From: Primorskyibacter flagellatus
GTDB lineage: Bacteria; Pseudomonadota; Alphaproteobacteria; Rhodobacterales; Rhodobacteraceae
Assembly (NCBI RefSeq): GCF_900176485.1
Contig: NZ_FWYD01000016.1
Coordinates: 1-64,000, forward strand
Length of the DNA: 64,000 nt
Reading direction: 5' to 3'
In this document: positions 27,171 through 36,956 of the stretch, in pieces
Position numbering within the stretch: position 1 is the stretch's first letter
Layout of the letters: each line of letters begins with the position of its first letter
The notes under the pieces: generated by a model
Database searches by the model: none
Told to the model about the DNA's origin: nothing
The model's input: only the letters and a program-made list of their open reading frames with translations
Made by a program: the position numbers and the translations under genes

Positions 27171-28061
27171 ATGCTCGATAAGCTCGAAATGTTCATTGCT
27201 CTTGCCAAGGCGAAGCATTTTGGCAAGGCCGCCGACGAACTTGGCATCACGCAGCCAACCTTGTCCACGGGGATCAAGAATCTAGAGGATCGGCTTGGAG
27301 TCAAACTTGTCTTTCGTGGCTCGAAATTCGGCGGGCTGACGCCCGAGGGGCACAGCGCGCTGGAATGGGCGCGACGGATCGTCAGCGATGCGCGCCAGCT
27401 GCGCGAGGAGATGCGATTCACCAGGAATGGCCTGTCGGGCCAGTTGCGCGTCGCGGTCATCCCGACGGCCCTCACCTGGGCCGCGCAGCTCTCGGCGCGG
27501 TTCAGCGAGAAAAACCCTAATGTGCGGCTCACGCTTTTGTCGCGCACCTCCATTGAAATCCTGTCCATGATCGAGAATTTGGATGTCGATGCGGGCATCA
27601 CCTATCTGGACAATGAGCCGACGGGCAGGCTGAGTACCGAGCCGCTGTATCGCGAGCGCTATATGCTTGTCTGTAATGAGGCATCGCAATGGTACGGCCG
27701 AGAGTCGGTCGGTTGGAAGGAGTTGGAGGGCGAGAGATTGGCGCTCTTGACGCCTGAAAACCAGAACCGGCGCATCATCAACGGCCATTTCCGTGATGCG
27801 GGCGTGACGCCCGATGCCTGGATCGAGTCCGATTCGGCGGTCGTGCTGGTCGCCAATGTCGAGCGCGGCGACTGGCTGACCATCCTGCCGGCCGATATTG
27901 CCACCTTCCTTGCGGCAGGCAAGGCGCTGAAACTGGTGCCGCTATCGGGCAATATCCGGCATCCTTCGGTTGGCTTGGTCGCCCCATATCGAGAGCCGCA
28001 CACCCCTACGCTGCAAGCGCTTCTGAAGGAAGCGGCACAACTGGCGGAGCAGTGCGATTGA
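27171..28061 (+). CDS. LysR-family regulator next to formate dehydrogenase
   Basis: 296 residues. The N-terminal winged helix (AKHFGKAADELGITQPTLS, residues about 14-32) and a periplasmic-binding-like effector domain (about 90-290; LRVAVIPTALTW) are typical. It precedes fdsG by 87 bp on the same strand. LysR genes in this position (FdsR) are known to control fds operons, often with formate as the signal; here that is inferred from position. Confidence 0.88.
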   Translation: MLDKLEMFIALAKAKHFGKAADELGITQPTLSTGIKNLEDRLGVKLVFRGSKFGGLTPEGHSALEWARRIVSDARQLREEMRFTRNGLSGQLRVAVIPTALTWAAQLSARFSEKNPNVRLTLLSRTSIEILSMIENLDVDAGITYLDNEPTGRLSTEPLYRERYMLVCNEASQWYGRESVGWKELEGERLALLTPENQNRRIINGHFRDAGVTPDAWIESDSAVVLVANVERGDWLTILPADIATFLAAGKALKLVPLSGNIRHPSVGLVAPYREPHTPTLQALLKEAAQLAEQCD

Positions 28062-28148
28062 AGTTGTCGATCACTTGACGGGATATCCATATTGATTCTG
28101 TGATAATGCGGCATTTACCCTTGAGGCAACATAGCCAAAAGGTCAGCC

Positions 28149-28625
28149 ATGCCACAGACTACGTCCATCCCGACCGATGCCGAAATCGCCGCGATCCTCG
28201 CCGAGCACAAGCACCGCGAGGGGCCGCTTCTGCCAATGCTGCACGCGCTTCAGGCGGAATTCGGTTACATCCCCACCGCCGCGATCGCGCGGATCGCACA
28301 TCTGCTGAACATGACAAAAGCCGAGGTGCATGGGGTCGTCTCGTTTTACCACGATTTCCGTGAACGGCCCGCCGGGCACCATGTCGTCAAGATCTGCCGT
28401 GCCGAGGCGTGTCAGGCCGTTGGCGGCGATGCGCTGGCCGAAGAGACTCTGGCCAAGCTGGGCCTCGACTGGCACGCGACTACGCCGAACGGCGCCTTGA
28501 CGGTCGAGCCGGTCTATTGCCTCGGCATGTGCGCCTGCGGCCCCGCCGCGATGGTCGATGACAAGGTCGTGGGCCGGCTGGATGCTGCCCGGATGGCGCG
28601 GATCCTGACGGAGGCGGGCGCATGA
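28149..28625 (+). CDS. fdsG: NAD-dependent formate dehydrogenase gamma subunit
   Basis: 158 residues, NuoE-like. The [2Fe-2S] cysteines are in KICRAEACQAVGG and YCLGMCACGPAAM. The gamma subunit passes electrons within the FdsABG complex in the cytoplasm. Overlaps fdsB by 4 bases. Confidence 0.93.
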   Translation: MPQTTSIPTDAEIAAILAEHKHREGPLLPMLHALQAEFGYIPTAAIARIAHLLNMTKAEVHGVVSFYHDFRERPAGHHVVKICRAEACQAVGGDALAEETLAKLGLDWHATTPNGALTVEPVYCLGMCACGPAAMVDDKVVGRLDAARMARILTEAGA

Positions 28626-30139
28626 AACTCTATATCCCGATGGACAGTGCGGCCAAGGCGCTCGGCGCGGATGACGTGGCCGAAGCGGTCCGCCGCGAGG
28701 CAGAGGCGCGCGACCTGGATGTCACGATCATCCGCACCGGTACGCGCGGCATGATCTGGCTGGAGCCGCTGGTGGAGATCGACCGCGGCAACGGTCGCGA
28801 GGCGTTCGGCCCTGTAACGCCCAAAGATGTGACAGCGCTGCTGGACGGAACGCTCGACGGGCATGGTCCGGTCGAAAATATCCCCTTCTTCGCGCGCCAG
28901 ACGCGCCTGACCTTTGCCCGCTGCGGCGTGATCGATCCGCTTGATCTGGCCGATTACGAGAAGCATGGCGGCCTCGCCGGCCTGCGTCGCGCGATTGATC
29001 TGAGCAGTGCCGAGATCGTCGCCGAAGTCACCGACAGCGGGCTGCGCGGGCGGGGGGGCGCGGGCTTTCCCACCGGGATCAAGTGGAAAACGGTGATGGA
29101 GGCTGAGGCACCGCAGAAATACATCGTTTGCAACGCCGACGAGGGCGACAGCGGCACCTTTGCCGACCGCATGATCATGGAGGGCGATCCCTTCACCCTG
29201 ATCGAGGGCATGGTGATCGCGGGTCTCGGCGTCGGCGCGACCAAGGGCTATGTCTATCTGCGTTCGGAATATCCCGATGCGATTGCCGTGATGAACGAGG
29301 CGATCCGGATCGCGCGCGCCAAGGGCGCGCTGGGCGAGGATATTCTCGGCTCAAACCGCAGCTTTGACATGGAGGTGCGCGTGGGTGCCGGTGCCTATGT
29401 CTGCGGCGAGGAAACATCCTTGCTCAACTCGCTCGAAGGCAAGCGCGGCGTCGTGCGGGCCAAGCCGCCCCTGCCTGCGCTCGAAGGCTTCCTTGGCCGG
29501 CCCACGGTGGTCAACAACGTCATCAGCCTCGCCACTATACCGGTGATCTTCGAGCGGGGCGCGCAGCTTTACGCCGATTTCGGCATGGGCCGCTCGCGCG
29601 GGACTGTGACCTTGCAGATTGCGGGCAACGTGGCGCGTGGCGGGCTCTTCGAGACCGCCTTCGGCATCACGCTGGGCGAGGTCGTCAACGATCTGGGCGG
29701 CGGCACACGCTCGGGCCAGCCGGTCAAGGCAGTGCAGGTGGGCGGCCCCCTGGGTGCCTATATCCCCGTCGCCAATTTCGATGCACCCCTCGGCTACGAA
29801 GAACTGGACGCCAAGGGCGGGCTGCTGGGCCATGCCGGTCTGACCGTCTTTGACGACAGCGTTGACATGTTGAAGATGGCGCGCTTTGCGATGGAATTCT
29901 GCGCGGTGGAGTCTTGCGGTAAATGCACGCCTTGCCGCATCGGATCGGTGCGGGGAGTCGAGACGATCGACCGCATCGCGCGCGGCGATGCTGACGCGAT
30001 CCCGCTCCTGACCGATCTGTGTGAGACGATGACCGACGGATCGCTCTGTGCGCTAGGGGGATTTACGCCCTTCCCGGTCATGTCGGCGCTTAATCATTTT
30101 CCGGACGACTTCGCGACCCAGAAGGAGGCAGCGGAATGA
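28622..30139 (+). CDS. fdsB: NAD-dependent formate dehydrogenase beta subunit
   Basis: 505 residues, NuoF-like. An N-terminal thioredoxin-like part (to about 130) is followed by the NADH/FMN domain (GLRGRGGAGFPTGIKW, NADEGDSGTFADR) and the [4Fe-4S] site ESCGKCTPCRIGS with a fourth cysteine in SLCALGG. It transfers electrons to NAD. Overlaps fdsA by 4 bases. Confidence 0.95.
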   Translation: MKLYIPMDSAAKALGADDVAEAVRREAEARDLDVTIIRTGTRGMIWLEPLVEIDRGNGREAFGPVTPKDVTALLDGTLDGHGPVENIPFFARQTRLTFARCGVIDPLDLADYEKHGGLAGLRRAIDLSSAEIVAEVTDSGLRGRGGAGFPTGIKWKTVMEAEAPQKYIVCNADEGDSGTFADRMIMEGDPFTLIEGMVIAGLGVGATKGYVYLRSEYPDAIAVMNEAIRIARAKGALGEDILGSNRSFDMEVRVGAGAYVCGEETSLLNSLEGKRGVVRAKPPLPALEGFLGRPTVVNNVISLATIPVIFERGAQLYADFGMGRSRGTVTLQIAGNVARGGLFETAFGITLGEVVNDLGGGTRSGQPVKAVQVGGPLGAYIPVANFDAPLGYEELDAKGGLLGHAGLTVFDDSVDMLKMARFAMEFCAVESCGKCTPCRIGSVRGVETIDRIARGDADAIPLLTDLCETMTDGSLCALGGFTPFPVMSALNHFPDDFATQKEAAE

Positions 30140-33075
30140 AAGACTTCATCATCCCCACATCCATCCACGATGACCGTGACATGGGCACCAAGGCCAAGCA
30201 GGGCGCGCCCGTCACACTGACCATCGACGGGTTTGAGGTGACGGTGCCAGAGGGCACATCCGTCATGCGCGCGGCTGCCGAGGTGGGCATTCAGGTGCCC
30301 AAGCTCTGCGCGTCGGACAATCTGGAGGCTTGGGGCTCCTGCCGCCTCTGCGTGGTCGAGATCGAAGGTCGCCGCGGCACGCCCGCGTCCTGCACGACGC
30401 CGGTGGCCGAGGGCATGGCCGTCACGACGCAAGGTGCCAAGGCCAAGAAGATCCGCAAGGGCGTGATGGAACTTTATATCTCGGACCATCCGCTGGATTG
30501 CCTGACCTGTAGCGCCAATGGCGATTGCGAATTGCAGGATATGGCCGGTGCCGTGGGCCTGCGCGATCAGCGGTTTGAGACGGGGCGCAATCACTACGAC
30601 CCCTTGGGCATCGGCACGCTGGCGGCTGGCGACATCCGCGCGCGCGCACGCCCCGGCGCTGGCGATTTGGGGAACCCCGAATACATCCCCAAGGACCAAT
30701 CCAATCCTTATTTCACCTATGATCCCAGCAAATGCATCGTCTGCTCGCGCTGCGTGCGCGCCTGCGAGGAAGTGCAGGGGACCTTCGCGCTGACCATCGA
30801 GGGGCGCGGATTCGAAAGCCGGGTTTCGGCGGGTATGACCGGCGATGATTTCATGGCCTCCGATTGCGTCAGCTGCGGCGCCTGCGTGCAGGCTTGCCCC
30901 ACGGCATCACTGCAGGAAAACTCGATCATCGAGCTGGGCACGCCCGAACGTTCGGTCATCACGACCTGCGCATATTGCGGCGTCGGCTGTTCGTTCAAGG
31001 CCGAGCTGAATGGCGACGAGCTGGTGCGCATGGTCCCCTACAAGCACGGCAAGGCCAATCGCGGCCATAGCTGCGTCAAGGGCCGCTTTGCCTATGGGTA
31101 TGCCAATCACAAGGACCGCATCCTGAACCCGATGATCCGCGACTCGATTGAAGAGCCGTGGCAGGAGGTCAGCTGGGACGAGGCGCTGGCCTTCGCGGCG
31201 CAGCGGATGCGCGGGCTTCAGGACAAGTACGGCAAGAAATCCATCGGCGTCATCACCTCCAGCCGCTGCACCAACGAGGAAACCTATCTGGTGCAGAAAC
31301 TGACCCGCGCGGTATTTGGCAACAACAACACCGATACGTGCGCGCGCGTGTGCCATTCGCCCACGGGCTATGGCCTTGGCCAGACCTTCGGCACCTCGGC
31401 GGGCACGCAGGATTTCGACTCGGTCGAGGATACGGACATCATCATCCTGATCGGGGCCAACCCGACCGACGCGCATCCGGTCTTTGCCAGTCGGATGAAA
31501 AAGCGTCTGCGCGAAGGTGCCAAGATCATCGTGATCGACCCGCGCAAGATTGATCTGGTCCGCTCTGCGCATATCGAGGCATCGCACCACCTGCCATTGC
31601 GCCCCGGCACCAACGTTGCCGTCGTCTCGGCCATCGCCCATGTGATCGTGACCGAAGGGCTGATGGATCAGGATTTCATCCGCGAGCGCTGCGACTGGGA
31701 GGAGTTCAGCGAATATGCCGAATTCATCAGCGACACGCGCCACAGTCCCGAAGCGACCGAATTGCTCACCGGCGTGCCTGCCGCCGACCTGCGCGCCGCT
31801 GCGCGCCTCTTTGCCACCGGTGGCAATGGCGCGATCTATTACGGGCTAGGCGTGACCGAACACAGCCAAGGGTCGACCACGGTGATCGGCATTGCCAACC
31901 TTGCCATGCTGACCGGCAATATCGGGCGCCGCGGCGTGGGCGTGAACCCGCTGCGCGGTCAGAACAACGTGCAAGGGTCCTGCGACATGGGATCTTTCCC
32001 GCATGAGCTGCCCGGTTATCGCCATGTCAAGAATGACGATGTGCGCGATATCTACCAAGAAGTCTGGGGCGTTCAGATCGACAACGAGCCGGGCCTGCGC
32101 ATCCCCAACATGCTGGATGCCGCTGTGGAGGGCACGTTCAAGGGGCTTTACTGCCAGGGCGAGGATATCCTGCAATCCGACCCGGATACCAAGCATGTCG
32201 CCGCCGGCCTTGCCGCGATGGAATGCGTCATCGTGCATGACCTTTTCCTCAATGAGACGGCGAATTATGCGCATGTCTTTCTACCGGGCTCGACCTTCCT
32301 GGAAAAGGACGGCACCTTCACGAATGCCGAACGGCGCATCAACCGCGTGCGCGAGGTGATGAAGCCGCTCAATGGCTATGCCGATTGGGAGGTGACGCAG
32401 CTTTTGGCCAATGCCATGGGCGCGGGCTGGCACTATACCCATCCCAGCCAGATCATGGACGAGATCGCGCTGACCACCCCCAGCTTCGCCGGCGTGTCCT
32501 ATGACGTGCTGGAAGAGAAGGGATCGGTCCAGTGGCCCTGCAACGAGGCGCACCCGGATGGCACGCCGCTGATGCATGTCGATGGCTTCATGCGCGGCAA
32601 GGGGCGGTTCATCGTCACCGAATATGTCGCGACCGAGGAAAAATCCGGCCCGCGCTTCCCCCTCTTGCTGACCACGGGGCGCATCCTGTCGCAGTATAAC
32701 GTGGGCGCGCAGACGCGGCGCACCGCCAATAGCGAATGGCATCACGAGGATCTGCTGGAGATTCATCCGCACGACGCCGAAGTCAGGGGCATCAAGGACG
32801 GGCAATGGATCAAGCTCGCGTCCCGCTCGGGCGAGACAACGCTGCGGGCGCAGATCTCGGAGCGGATGTCGCCGGGGGTAGTGTACACGACCTTCCACCA
32901 TCCCGACACGCAGGCCAATGTCATCACCACCGATTACTCGGACTGGGCCACCAACTGCCCCGAATACAAGGTGACGGCGGTGCAGGTCTCGAATTCCAAC
33001 GGGCCGACCGACTGGCAGGAGGCGTATAACGCGCAGGCAGCAAAATCGCGCCGTATCCTGCCCGCGGCGGAATAG
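30136..33075 (+). CDS. fdsA: NAD-dependent formate dehydrogenase alpha (catalytic) subunit
   Basis: 979 residues. In order: a [2Fe-2S] ferredoxin domain (LCASDNLEAWGSCRLC), the His-ligated cluster (HPLDCLTCSANGDC), two [4Fe-4S] motifs (CIVCSRCVRACEEV and CVSCGACVQACPT), a further cluster (CAYCGVGCSFK), then the molybdopterin domain. The Mo ligand is a cysteine in CARVCHSPT, so no selenocysteine is needed. C-terminal MopB dinucleotide-binding domain ends the protein. Oxidises formate to CO2 in the cytoplasm. Confidence 0.96.
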   Translation: MKDFIIPTSIHDDRDMGTKAKQGAPVTLTIDGFEVTVPEGTSVMRAAAEVGIQVPKLCASDNLEAWGSCRLCVVEIEGRRGTPASCTTPVAEGMAVTTQGAKAKKIRKGVMELYISDHPLDCLTCSANGDCELQDMAGAVGLRDQRFETGRNHYDPLGIGTLAAGDIRARARPGAGDLGNPEYIPKDQSNPYFTYDPSKCIVCSRCVRACEEVQGTFALTIEGRGFESRVSAGMTGDDFMASDCVSCGACVQACPTASLQENSIIELGTPERSVITTCAYCGVGCSFKAELNGDELVRMVPYKHGKANRGHSCVKGRFAYGYANHKDRILNPMIRDSIEEPWQEVSWDEALAFAAQRMRGLQDKYGKKSIGVITSSRCTNEETYLVQKLTRAVFGNNNTDTCARVCHSPTGYGLGQTFGTSAGTQDFDSVEDTDIIILIGANPTDAHPVFASRMKKRLREGAKIIVIDPRKIDLVRSAHIEASHHLPLRPGTNVAVVSAIAHVIVTEGLMDQDFIRERCDWEEFSEYAEFISDTRHSPEATELLTGVPAADLRAAARLFATGGNGAIYYGLGVTEHSQGSTTVIGIANLAMLTGNIGRRGVGVNPLRGQNNVQGSCDMGSFPHELPGYRHVKNDDVRDIYQEVWGVQIDNEPGLRIPNMLDAAVEGTFKGLYCQGEDILQSDPDTKHVAAGLAAMECVIVHDLFLNETANYAHVFLPGSTFLEKDGTFTNAERRINRVREVMKPLNGYADWEVTQLLANAMGAGWHYTHPSQIMDEIALTTPSFAGVSYDVLEEKGSVQWPCNEAHPDGTPLMHVDGFMRGKGRFIVTEYVATEEKSGPRFPLLLTTGRILSQYNVGAQTRRTANSEWHHEDLLEIHPHDAEVRGIKDGQWIKLASRSGETTLRAQISERMSPGVVYTTFHHPDTQANVITTDYSDWATNCPEYKVTAVQVSNSNGPTDWQEAYNAQAAKSRRILPAAE

Positions 33076-33079
33076 CGCC

Positions 33080-33904
33080 ATGAACGCGCCGCGCCTCACC
33101 TATAGCGTGCCGGGCGTCAACGTCCGGCATGACGGGCTGCACGATATACGGCGCAGCCTGCCCGAAGAGACGCCCGTCGCGCTGGTCTTTGACGGGACCA
33201 CTGCGGCGGTGATGATGGCCAGCCCCGATAATATTCAGGATTTCGCCATGGGCTTTGCTCTCACCGAGGGGTTCATCAGCGGCCTCGCGGATGTGACCGA
33301 CTTCGAAATCGTTGCGCATGAGTTGGGCATCGAGGCGCGGTTCTGGCTGGCGTCCGAGCAGGCCGAGGCGGTACGCCGGCGCCGACGCAGCATGCTCGGG
33401 CCGGTGGGCTGCGGTCTGTGCGGGATCGACAGTCTCGAGCAGGCCATCCGCCCCCTTCCTGTCCTTCCTGCCGGGGGAACGCGTCTCTGTCAGGCGGCCA
33501 TCGCCGGTGCCAGCGAGGCACTGCGCGCGCATCAGCCGCTGCATGATCAGACCCGCGCGGTCCATGCGGCGGGCTTTGTCGGGCCGGAGGGCGATATCGT
33601 GCTGATGCGCGAGGATGTCGGTCGGCATAACGCGCTCGACAAACTCATCGGTGCGCTATCGCGCGGCGGGATCGACCCCGCGAGCGGGGCCATCGTGCTG
33701 ACCTCGCGCGTGTCGGTCGAGATGGTACAAAAAACCGTCATCGCCGGGTGCCCCGTGCTGATCGCCGTATCGGCACCTACTGCCCATGCATTGCGGCTGG
33801 CCGAAGGGGCGGGGCTGACGCTAGTCGCCTTCGCGCGCGGCGGCAGTTTCGACATTTACGCGCATCCCGAGCGTATCCAGACAGGAGCCTGCCATGCAGC
33901 CTGA
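33080..33904 (+). CDS. fdhD: Formate dehydrogenase sulfurtransferase FdhD
   Basis: 274 residues. Family features: FAMGFALTEGFI, the sulfur-carrying pair CGLCGID, REDVGRHNALDKLIG and VSVEMVQKT. It delivers the sulfido ligand to the molybdenum cofactor of FdsA. Four bases separate it from fdsA, and it overlaps fdsD by 11 bases. Confidence 0.95.
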   Translation: MNAPRLTYSVPGVNVRHDGLHDIRRSLPEETPVALVFDGTTAAVMMASPDNIQDFAMGFALTEGFISGLADVTDFEIVAHELGIEARFWLASEQAEAVRRRRRSMLGPVGCGLCGIDSLEQAIRPLPVLPAGGTRLCQAAIAGASEALRAHQPLHDQTRAVHAAGFVGPEGDIVLMREDVGRHNALDKLIGALSRGGIDPASGAIVLTSRVSVEMVQKTVIAGCPVLIAVSAPTAHALRLAEGAGLTLVAFARGGSFDIYAHPERIQTGACHAA

Positions 33905-34112
33905 CAAACTCGTCATGATGGTCAACCAGATCGCCACCTATTTCACGACCCAGCCCGGCACCGATCAGGCTGAGTGTGTCGCCGCCCATATCAATGATTT
34001 CTGGGAGCCGCGAATGCGAACGACGCTATCAAAGTATTACGCGGACGGCGGCACCGGCCTGTCAGACCTTGCGAAAGAAGCGATAGCGTTCCTACGAGTG
34101 CCCGCGGACTGA
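33894..34112 (+). CDS. fdsD: Formate dehydrogenase delta subunit
   Basis: 72 residues with the family pattern LVMMVNQIATYF and HINDFWEPRMR. FdsD is a small accessory protein for FDH activity, generally the last gene of the fds operon, as here. The 234 bases after it hold no gene that I recognise. Confidence 0.9.
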   Translation: MQPDKLVMMVNQIATYFTTQPGTDQAECVAAHINDFWEPRMRTTLSKYYADGGTGLSDLAKEAIAFLRVPAD

Positions 34113-34346
34113 ACTTGCGAGCCCGCCGGATCTGTCCAAATGCATTTCAGTGAAAAAAACGCGCACCGCAACACCTTGTGTTTAGCGGGCCAGAGTGTCC
34201 TAAACCTCTGTGATTTCAGGCAAACGCAGGGCTTTGGGGGGGCAATGGCTGGGGACTGCGCGACGGCCGATGTGATGAGCCCGAGGCATCGCGGAAATGC
34301 CACCTATCGAGCGGCTCGATTGTCTCGCGACCGACCGCTGGATCGG

Positions 34347-34931
34347 CTAGCGGAGCATTCGCCATACCCGCCGCCGCCGCAGAGTCCATGCTCCTGCCCC
34401 CAGGACGAGCAGGCAGAGTGCCCCTTTCGTCACGTATTCCATCGTTCCTTGGATAAGCCAGGCGTGTACGACTGTTCCTGTGACGATTACGATCGCTGCC
34501 GCGCTGTGCCCGAGACGCCAGATGCGAAGTCCCAGCCGTTTTCTCGCGGCCGCAAGGATGGCTGTTGCGAAGAGGGCCCACATCGCGACCGCACCCCAGA
34601 TGGAAAAGGGCGTCGGTGAGCGGAAAAGCAGAACATCCACCACGTCGGGCGGACTGGTGATCCAAAGGCCCGCCACATGGACAACAACCGCTAAAACCAA
34701 CCCCGCTCCGGTCCAGATATGCACGCGCCGGGCCGGCCCTCCCGAAAGCAGGCCGGTGACCAGCAGGGGCTGGACAAGCAGAAGGGCCAGCCCGACGATC
34801 CCGGAAAAGCCGGCAATGATGTAGACCGGCTCCCGCCATTGCAGAAGCGGACTTTGCGCCGCCGCGACCAATGCTGCCGCGATTGCCAGGGCCAGAGCCG
34901 CCCATAAGAGCGCGCGGCGCAACAAAGTCAT
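34347..34931 (-). CDS. Membrane protein, ferric-reductase-like transmembrane type
   Basis: 194 residues with about six membrane helices. Histidines in helices (RVHIWTGAGLVLAVVVHVAG, RLGHSAAAIVIVTGTVVHAW) are spaced like b-haem ligands of ferric-reductase-like/YedZ proteins. It ends a three-gene minus-strand group with the Tat-exported intradiol-like protein (1-base overlap at 34931). A role in membrane electron transfer is likely, partner unknown. Confidence 0.7.
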   Translation of the reverse strand: MTLLRRALLWAALALAIAAALVAAAQSPLLQWREPVYIIAGFSGIVGLALLLVQPLLVTGLLSGGPARRVHIWTGAGLVLAVVVHVAGLWITSPPDVVDVLLFRSPTPFSIWGAVAMWALFATAILAAARKRLGLRIWRLGHSAAAIVIVTGTVVHAWLIQGTMEYVTKGALCLLVLGAGAWTLRRRRVWRMLR

Positions 34932-35431
34932 CAGACCGGGCGCAACACGAACTCTACATGCAGGCTCGTGTCCGATGCCCGCGCCATCACGGGCCGCAGG
35001 AAAACCGTCTCAAAGCTGCCGTCATCGTAATCGGTATCGTAGGCGAGGTGCCCGTGGGGCTGACCGAAGGCAGGCACGATCTGTGGCATCTCGATGCGGA
35101 ACACGCCGTCCGCGTCCGTGAGCACCGCGCCATGCGAACGCGCGTCCCGTTCGTGACCTTCGGTCGTATGGGCCCAGACCTGAATGCGGCGACCGGCAAG
35201 AGGTGCCCCGTCGCTCGCGCGTCGCACGGTGCCAGTGGTCCAGAAGCCGCCACCCCCGATCCTCTCCACGATCGGGGCACCCGGACGGTAATTGTTGGCT
35301 CCGCCCCGCATTGTCGGGCTGGGTGCAAGGGATTGCGCGCGGGCCGGTATGGTCAGGCCGGACGCACCAATGAGAAGCGCTGCCCCTGCAGTGGCAACGA
35401 CGGTTCGGCGCGTCGGGTTCGGGGTCGTCAT
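34931..35431 (-). CDS. Tat-exported intradiol-dioxygenase-fold protein
   Basis: 166 residues from the ATG at 35429-35431, chosen because it begins a Tat-like signal (NPTRRTVVATAGAALLIGA). The mature part aligns by eye with the C-terminal beta sandwich of intradiol dioxygenases (TGTVRRASDGAPLAG, VWAHTTEG, DADGVFRIEMP). Two histidines remain (QPHGHLAYD), matching the HxH iron ligands, but I cannot find the two tyrosine ligands at the usual places. Activity is uncertain. Grouped with a dienelactone-hydrolase family gene. Confidence 0.65.
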   Translation of the reverse strand: MTTPNPTRRTVVATAGAALLIGASGLTIPARAQSLAPSPTMRGGANNYRPGAPIVERIGGGGFWTTGTVRRASDGAPLAGRRIQVWAHTTEGHERDARSHGAVLTDADGVFRIEMPQIVPAFGQPHGHLAYDTDYDDGSFETVFLRPVMARASDTSLHVEFVLRPV

Positions 35432-35553
35432 GTCGATGTCTCCCAACTGCGGTTTCAAAAATGGACTTCTTCGATCACCTATATTTATTTCAAAAAAGAG
35501 CCCATTCAACCACAGCACACGGGGAATTCACCGCATGTCGGGCGCGATTTGGC

Positions 35554-36468
35554 TCAGCCGGCGAGGTATGTACGGAACCAGGCCACCATGCGCTCTTCGG
35601 CAAGGCGGGCGGCCTGTTCGTCATAGCGCGGCGTGGTATCGTTGTGGAAACCGTGGTTCACGCCGGGGTAGATATGCGCCTCGTACCGCTTGTCGCCTTC
35701 TTCCAGTGCTTTCTGGTAGTCCGGCCACATGGCGTTGATACGCTGATCGAGCGCGGCAAGCTGGATCATCAGCGGGGCCTCGATCCGGGCCACTTGGCCG
35801 CTGTCGGGGGCTGCGCCGTAGAAGGGAACGCCTGCCGCCATCTCGGGATAGGCGACCGCCAGCTTGTTCACGACACCGCCCCCGTAGCAGAAGCCGGTCG
35901 CGCCCACCTTGCCGTTTGTGCCGTCAAGCGCCTGAAGATACTCGAAACCCGCGAAGAAATCGTTCAGGAGCGCGTCCTGATCGAGGCTTCGCTGCATATC
36001 GCGGCCTTCATCGTCGCTGCCCGGGTAGCCGCCAAGCGAGGAAAGCCCATCGGGGCCCATGGCAACGAACCCCGCCTTTGCGAGGCGGCGCACCACATCG
36101 CGGATATAGGGGTTCAGACCGCGGTTTTCGTGGACGACCAGAACGGTGGCTGGCGGGCGGTCGGGGTCGATTTCCGTTGGTCGGACCAGATAGGCCGTGA
36201 TCTCGCCCGTTCCGTTCGGGCTGGGATAGGTGATGTCTTCGCCCTGGATGCCGGGATCATCTTCGGCCACCTGCTGGGCCAGCGCGTAATTGGGCGCAAG
36301 CGTGCCAAGGATCGCGGCCGCCGTCAGGCCACCGACGGCCCATTTGCCGGCACGGTCGAGAAACTCCCGTTTCGAAATTTTGCCGTGCGCATAGTAATCG
36401 TAAAGGTCCAGCAGCTCCTGGTCGAAATCGGCTGCGGTTAGGCGGGGCTGAGGCGTTTGGTCATTCAT
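35554..36468 (-). CDS. Dienelactone hydrolase family protein with export signal
   Basis: 304 residues from the ATG at 36466-36468. An N-terminal leader holds KISKREFLDRAGKWAVGG followed by a hydrophobic stretch and an ALAQ cleavage site, a variant Tat signal. The hydrolase domain carries VVHENRGL (catalytic Glu region), GFCYGGG (nucleophile Cys) and GVNHGF (catalytic His), as in dienelactone hydrolases. It starts the minus-strand group with the intradiol-like and membrane proteins (gap 122 bp). The natural substrate is unknown. Confidence 0.8.
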   Translation of the reverse strand: MNDQTPQPRLTAADFDQELLDLYDYYAHGKISKREFLDRAGKWAVGGLTAAAILGTLAPNYALAQQVAEDDPGIQGEDITYPSPNGTGEITAYLVRPTEIDPDRPPATVLVVHENRGLNPYIRDVVRRLAKAGFVAMGPDGLSSLGGYPGSDDEGRDMQRSLDQDALLNDFFAGFEYLQALDGTNGKVGATGFCYGGGVVNKLAVAYPEMAAGVPFYGAAPDSGQVARIEAPLMIQLAALDQRINAMWPDYQKALEEGDKRYEAHIYPGVNHGFHNDTTPRYDEQAARLAEERMVAWFRTYLAG

Positions 36469-36782
36469 TGCAATAACTTCCCTGATGAGTGAAATTGAGA
36501 TGTGAGACGCGCATGTGCCAGTCGGGCCGTCCAAGCGGTGCCCAACGCATCTGCAAGAGAGCCCGAAGCCATACAGGATAGCCTAAGGCGACCACCATGA
36601 CCGCGCAAGCCGCCAGTCATTACTGTCTCAGCATTCAACACTCTGGCTCAGGCTGGTCCAATGCATCTGCGGCGATACTCGAACTACAGGCCGTCGGACA
36701 TCAGCCATTCAAACAACCAGTATACTGAAGTGTCAGCGCGGCGCTGATGTCTGGGCTCGGAGGGTGGATTGCAGGGCAAACA
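36469..36782. other. Intergenic region upstream of the integrase remnant
   Basis: No gene recognised in 314 bases. A short perfect inverted repeat, TCAGCGC-G-GCGCTGA, lies at 36733-36747 just before the integrase remnant. Confidence 0.4.
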
Positions 36783-36956
36783 ATGCCAAGACTCCAACTT
36801 CCCGCAGTCGCGCCGAAACGCAAAGCCTGGAACAAGGGCCGGATCATCGGTCGGAAACGTCCATTCTTGCCGAAACAGGTCTGGGCGATCCGTCCGCGGC
36901 TCGAACCGGCACGCAGCCTGCACGATCTTGTACTGTTTAACCTTGGCATGAAATGA
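36783..36956 (+). pseudogene. N-terminal remnant of a tyrosine-type integrase
   Basis: 57 residues. The part KAWNKGRIIGRKRPFLPKQV and the following VWAIRPRLEPARSLHDLVLFNLGMK match the N-terminus of a common family of phage-type integrases (WNKGK.IG.K.PLK...WAIR.RL...R.RDLALFNLAIDS). It stops where the family would continue into the catalytic domain, so only an N-terminal stub is left. From 36957 to 37202 I see no other identifiable gene. Confidence 0.7.

Noticed and set aside
30136-33075. Possible selenocysteine in the formate dehydrogenase
   Set aside because: The Mo-ligand position reads as cysteine (CARVCHSPT) and there is no in-frame TGA.
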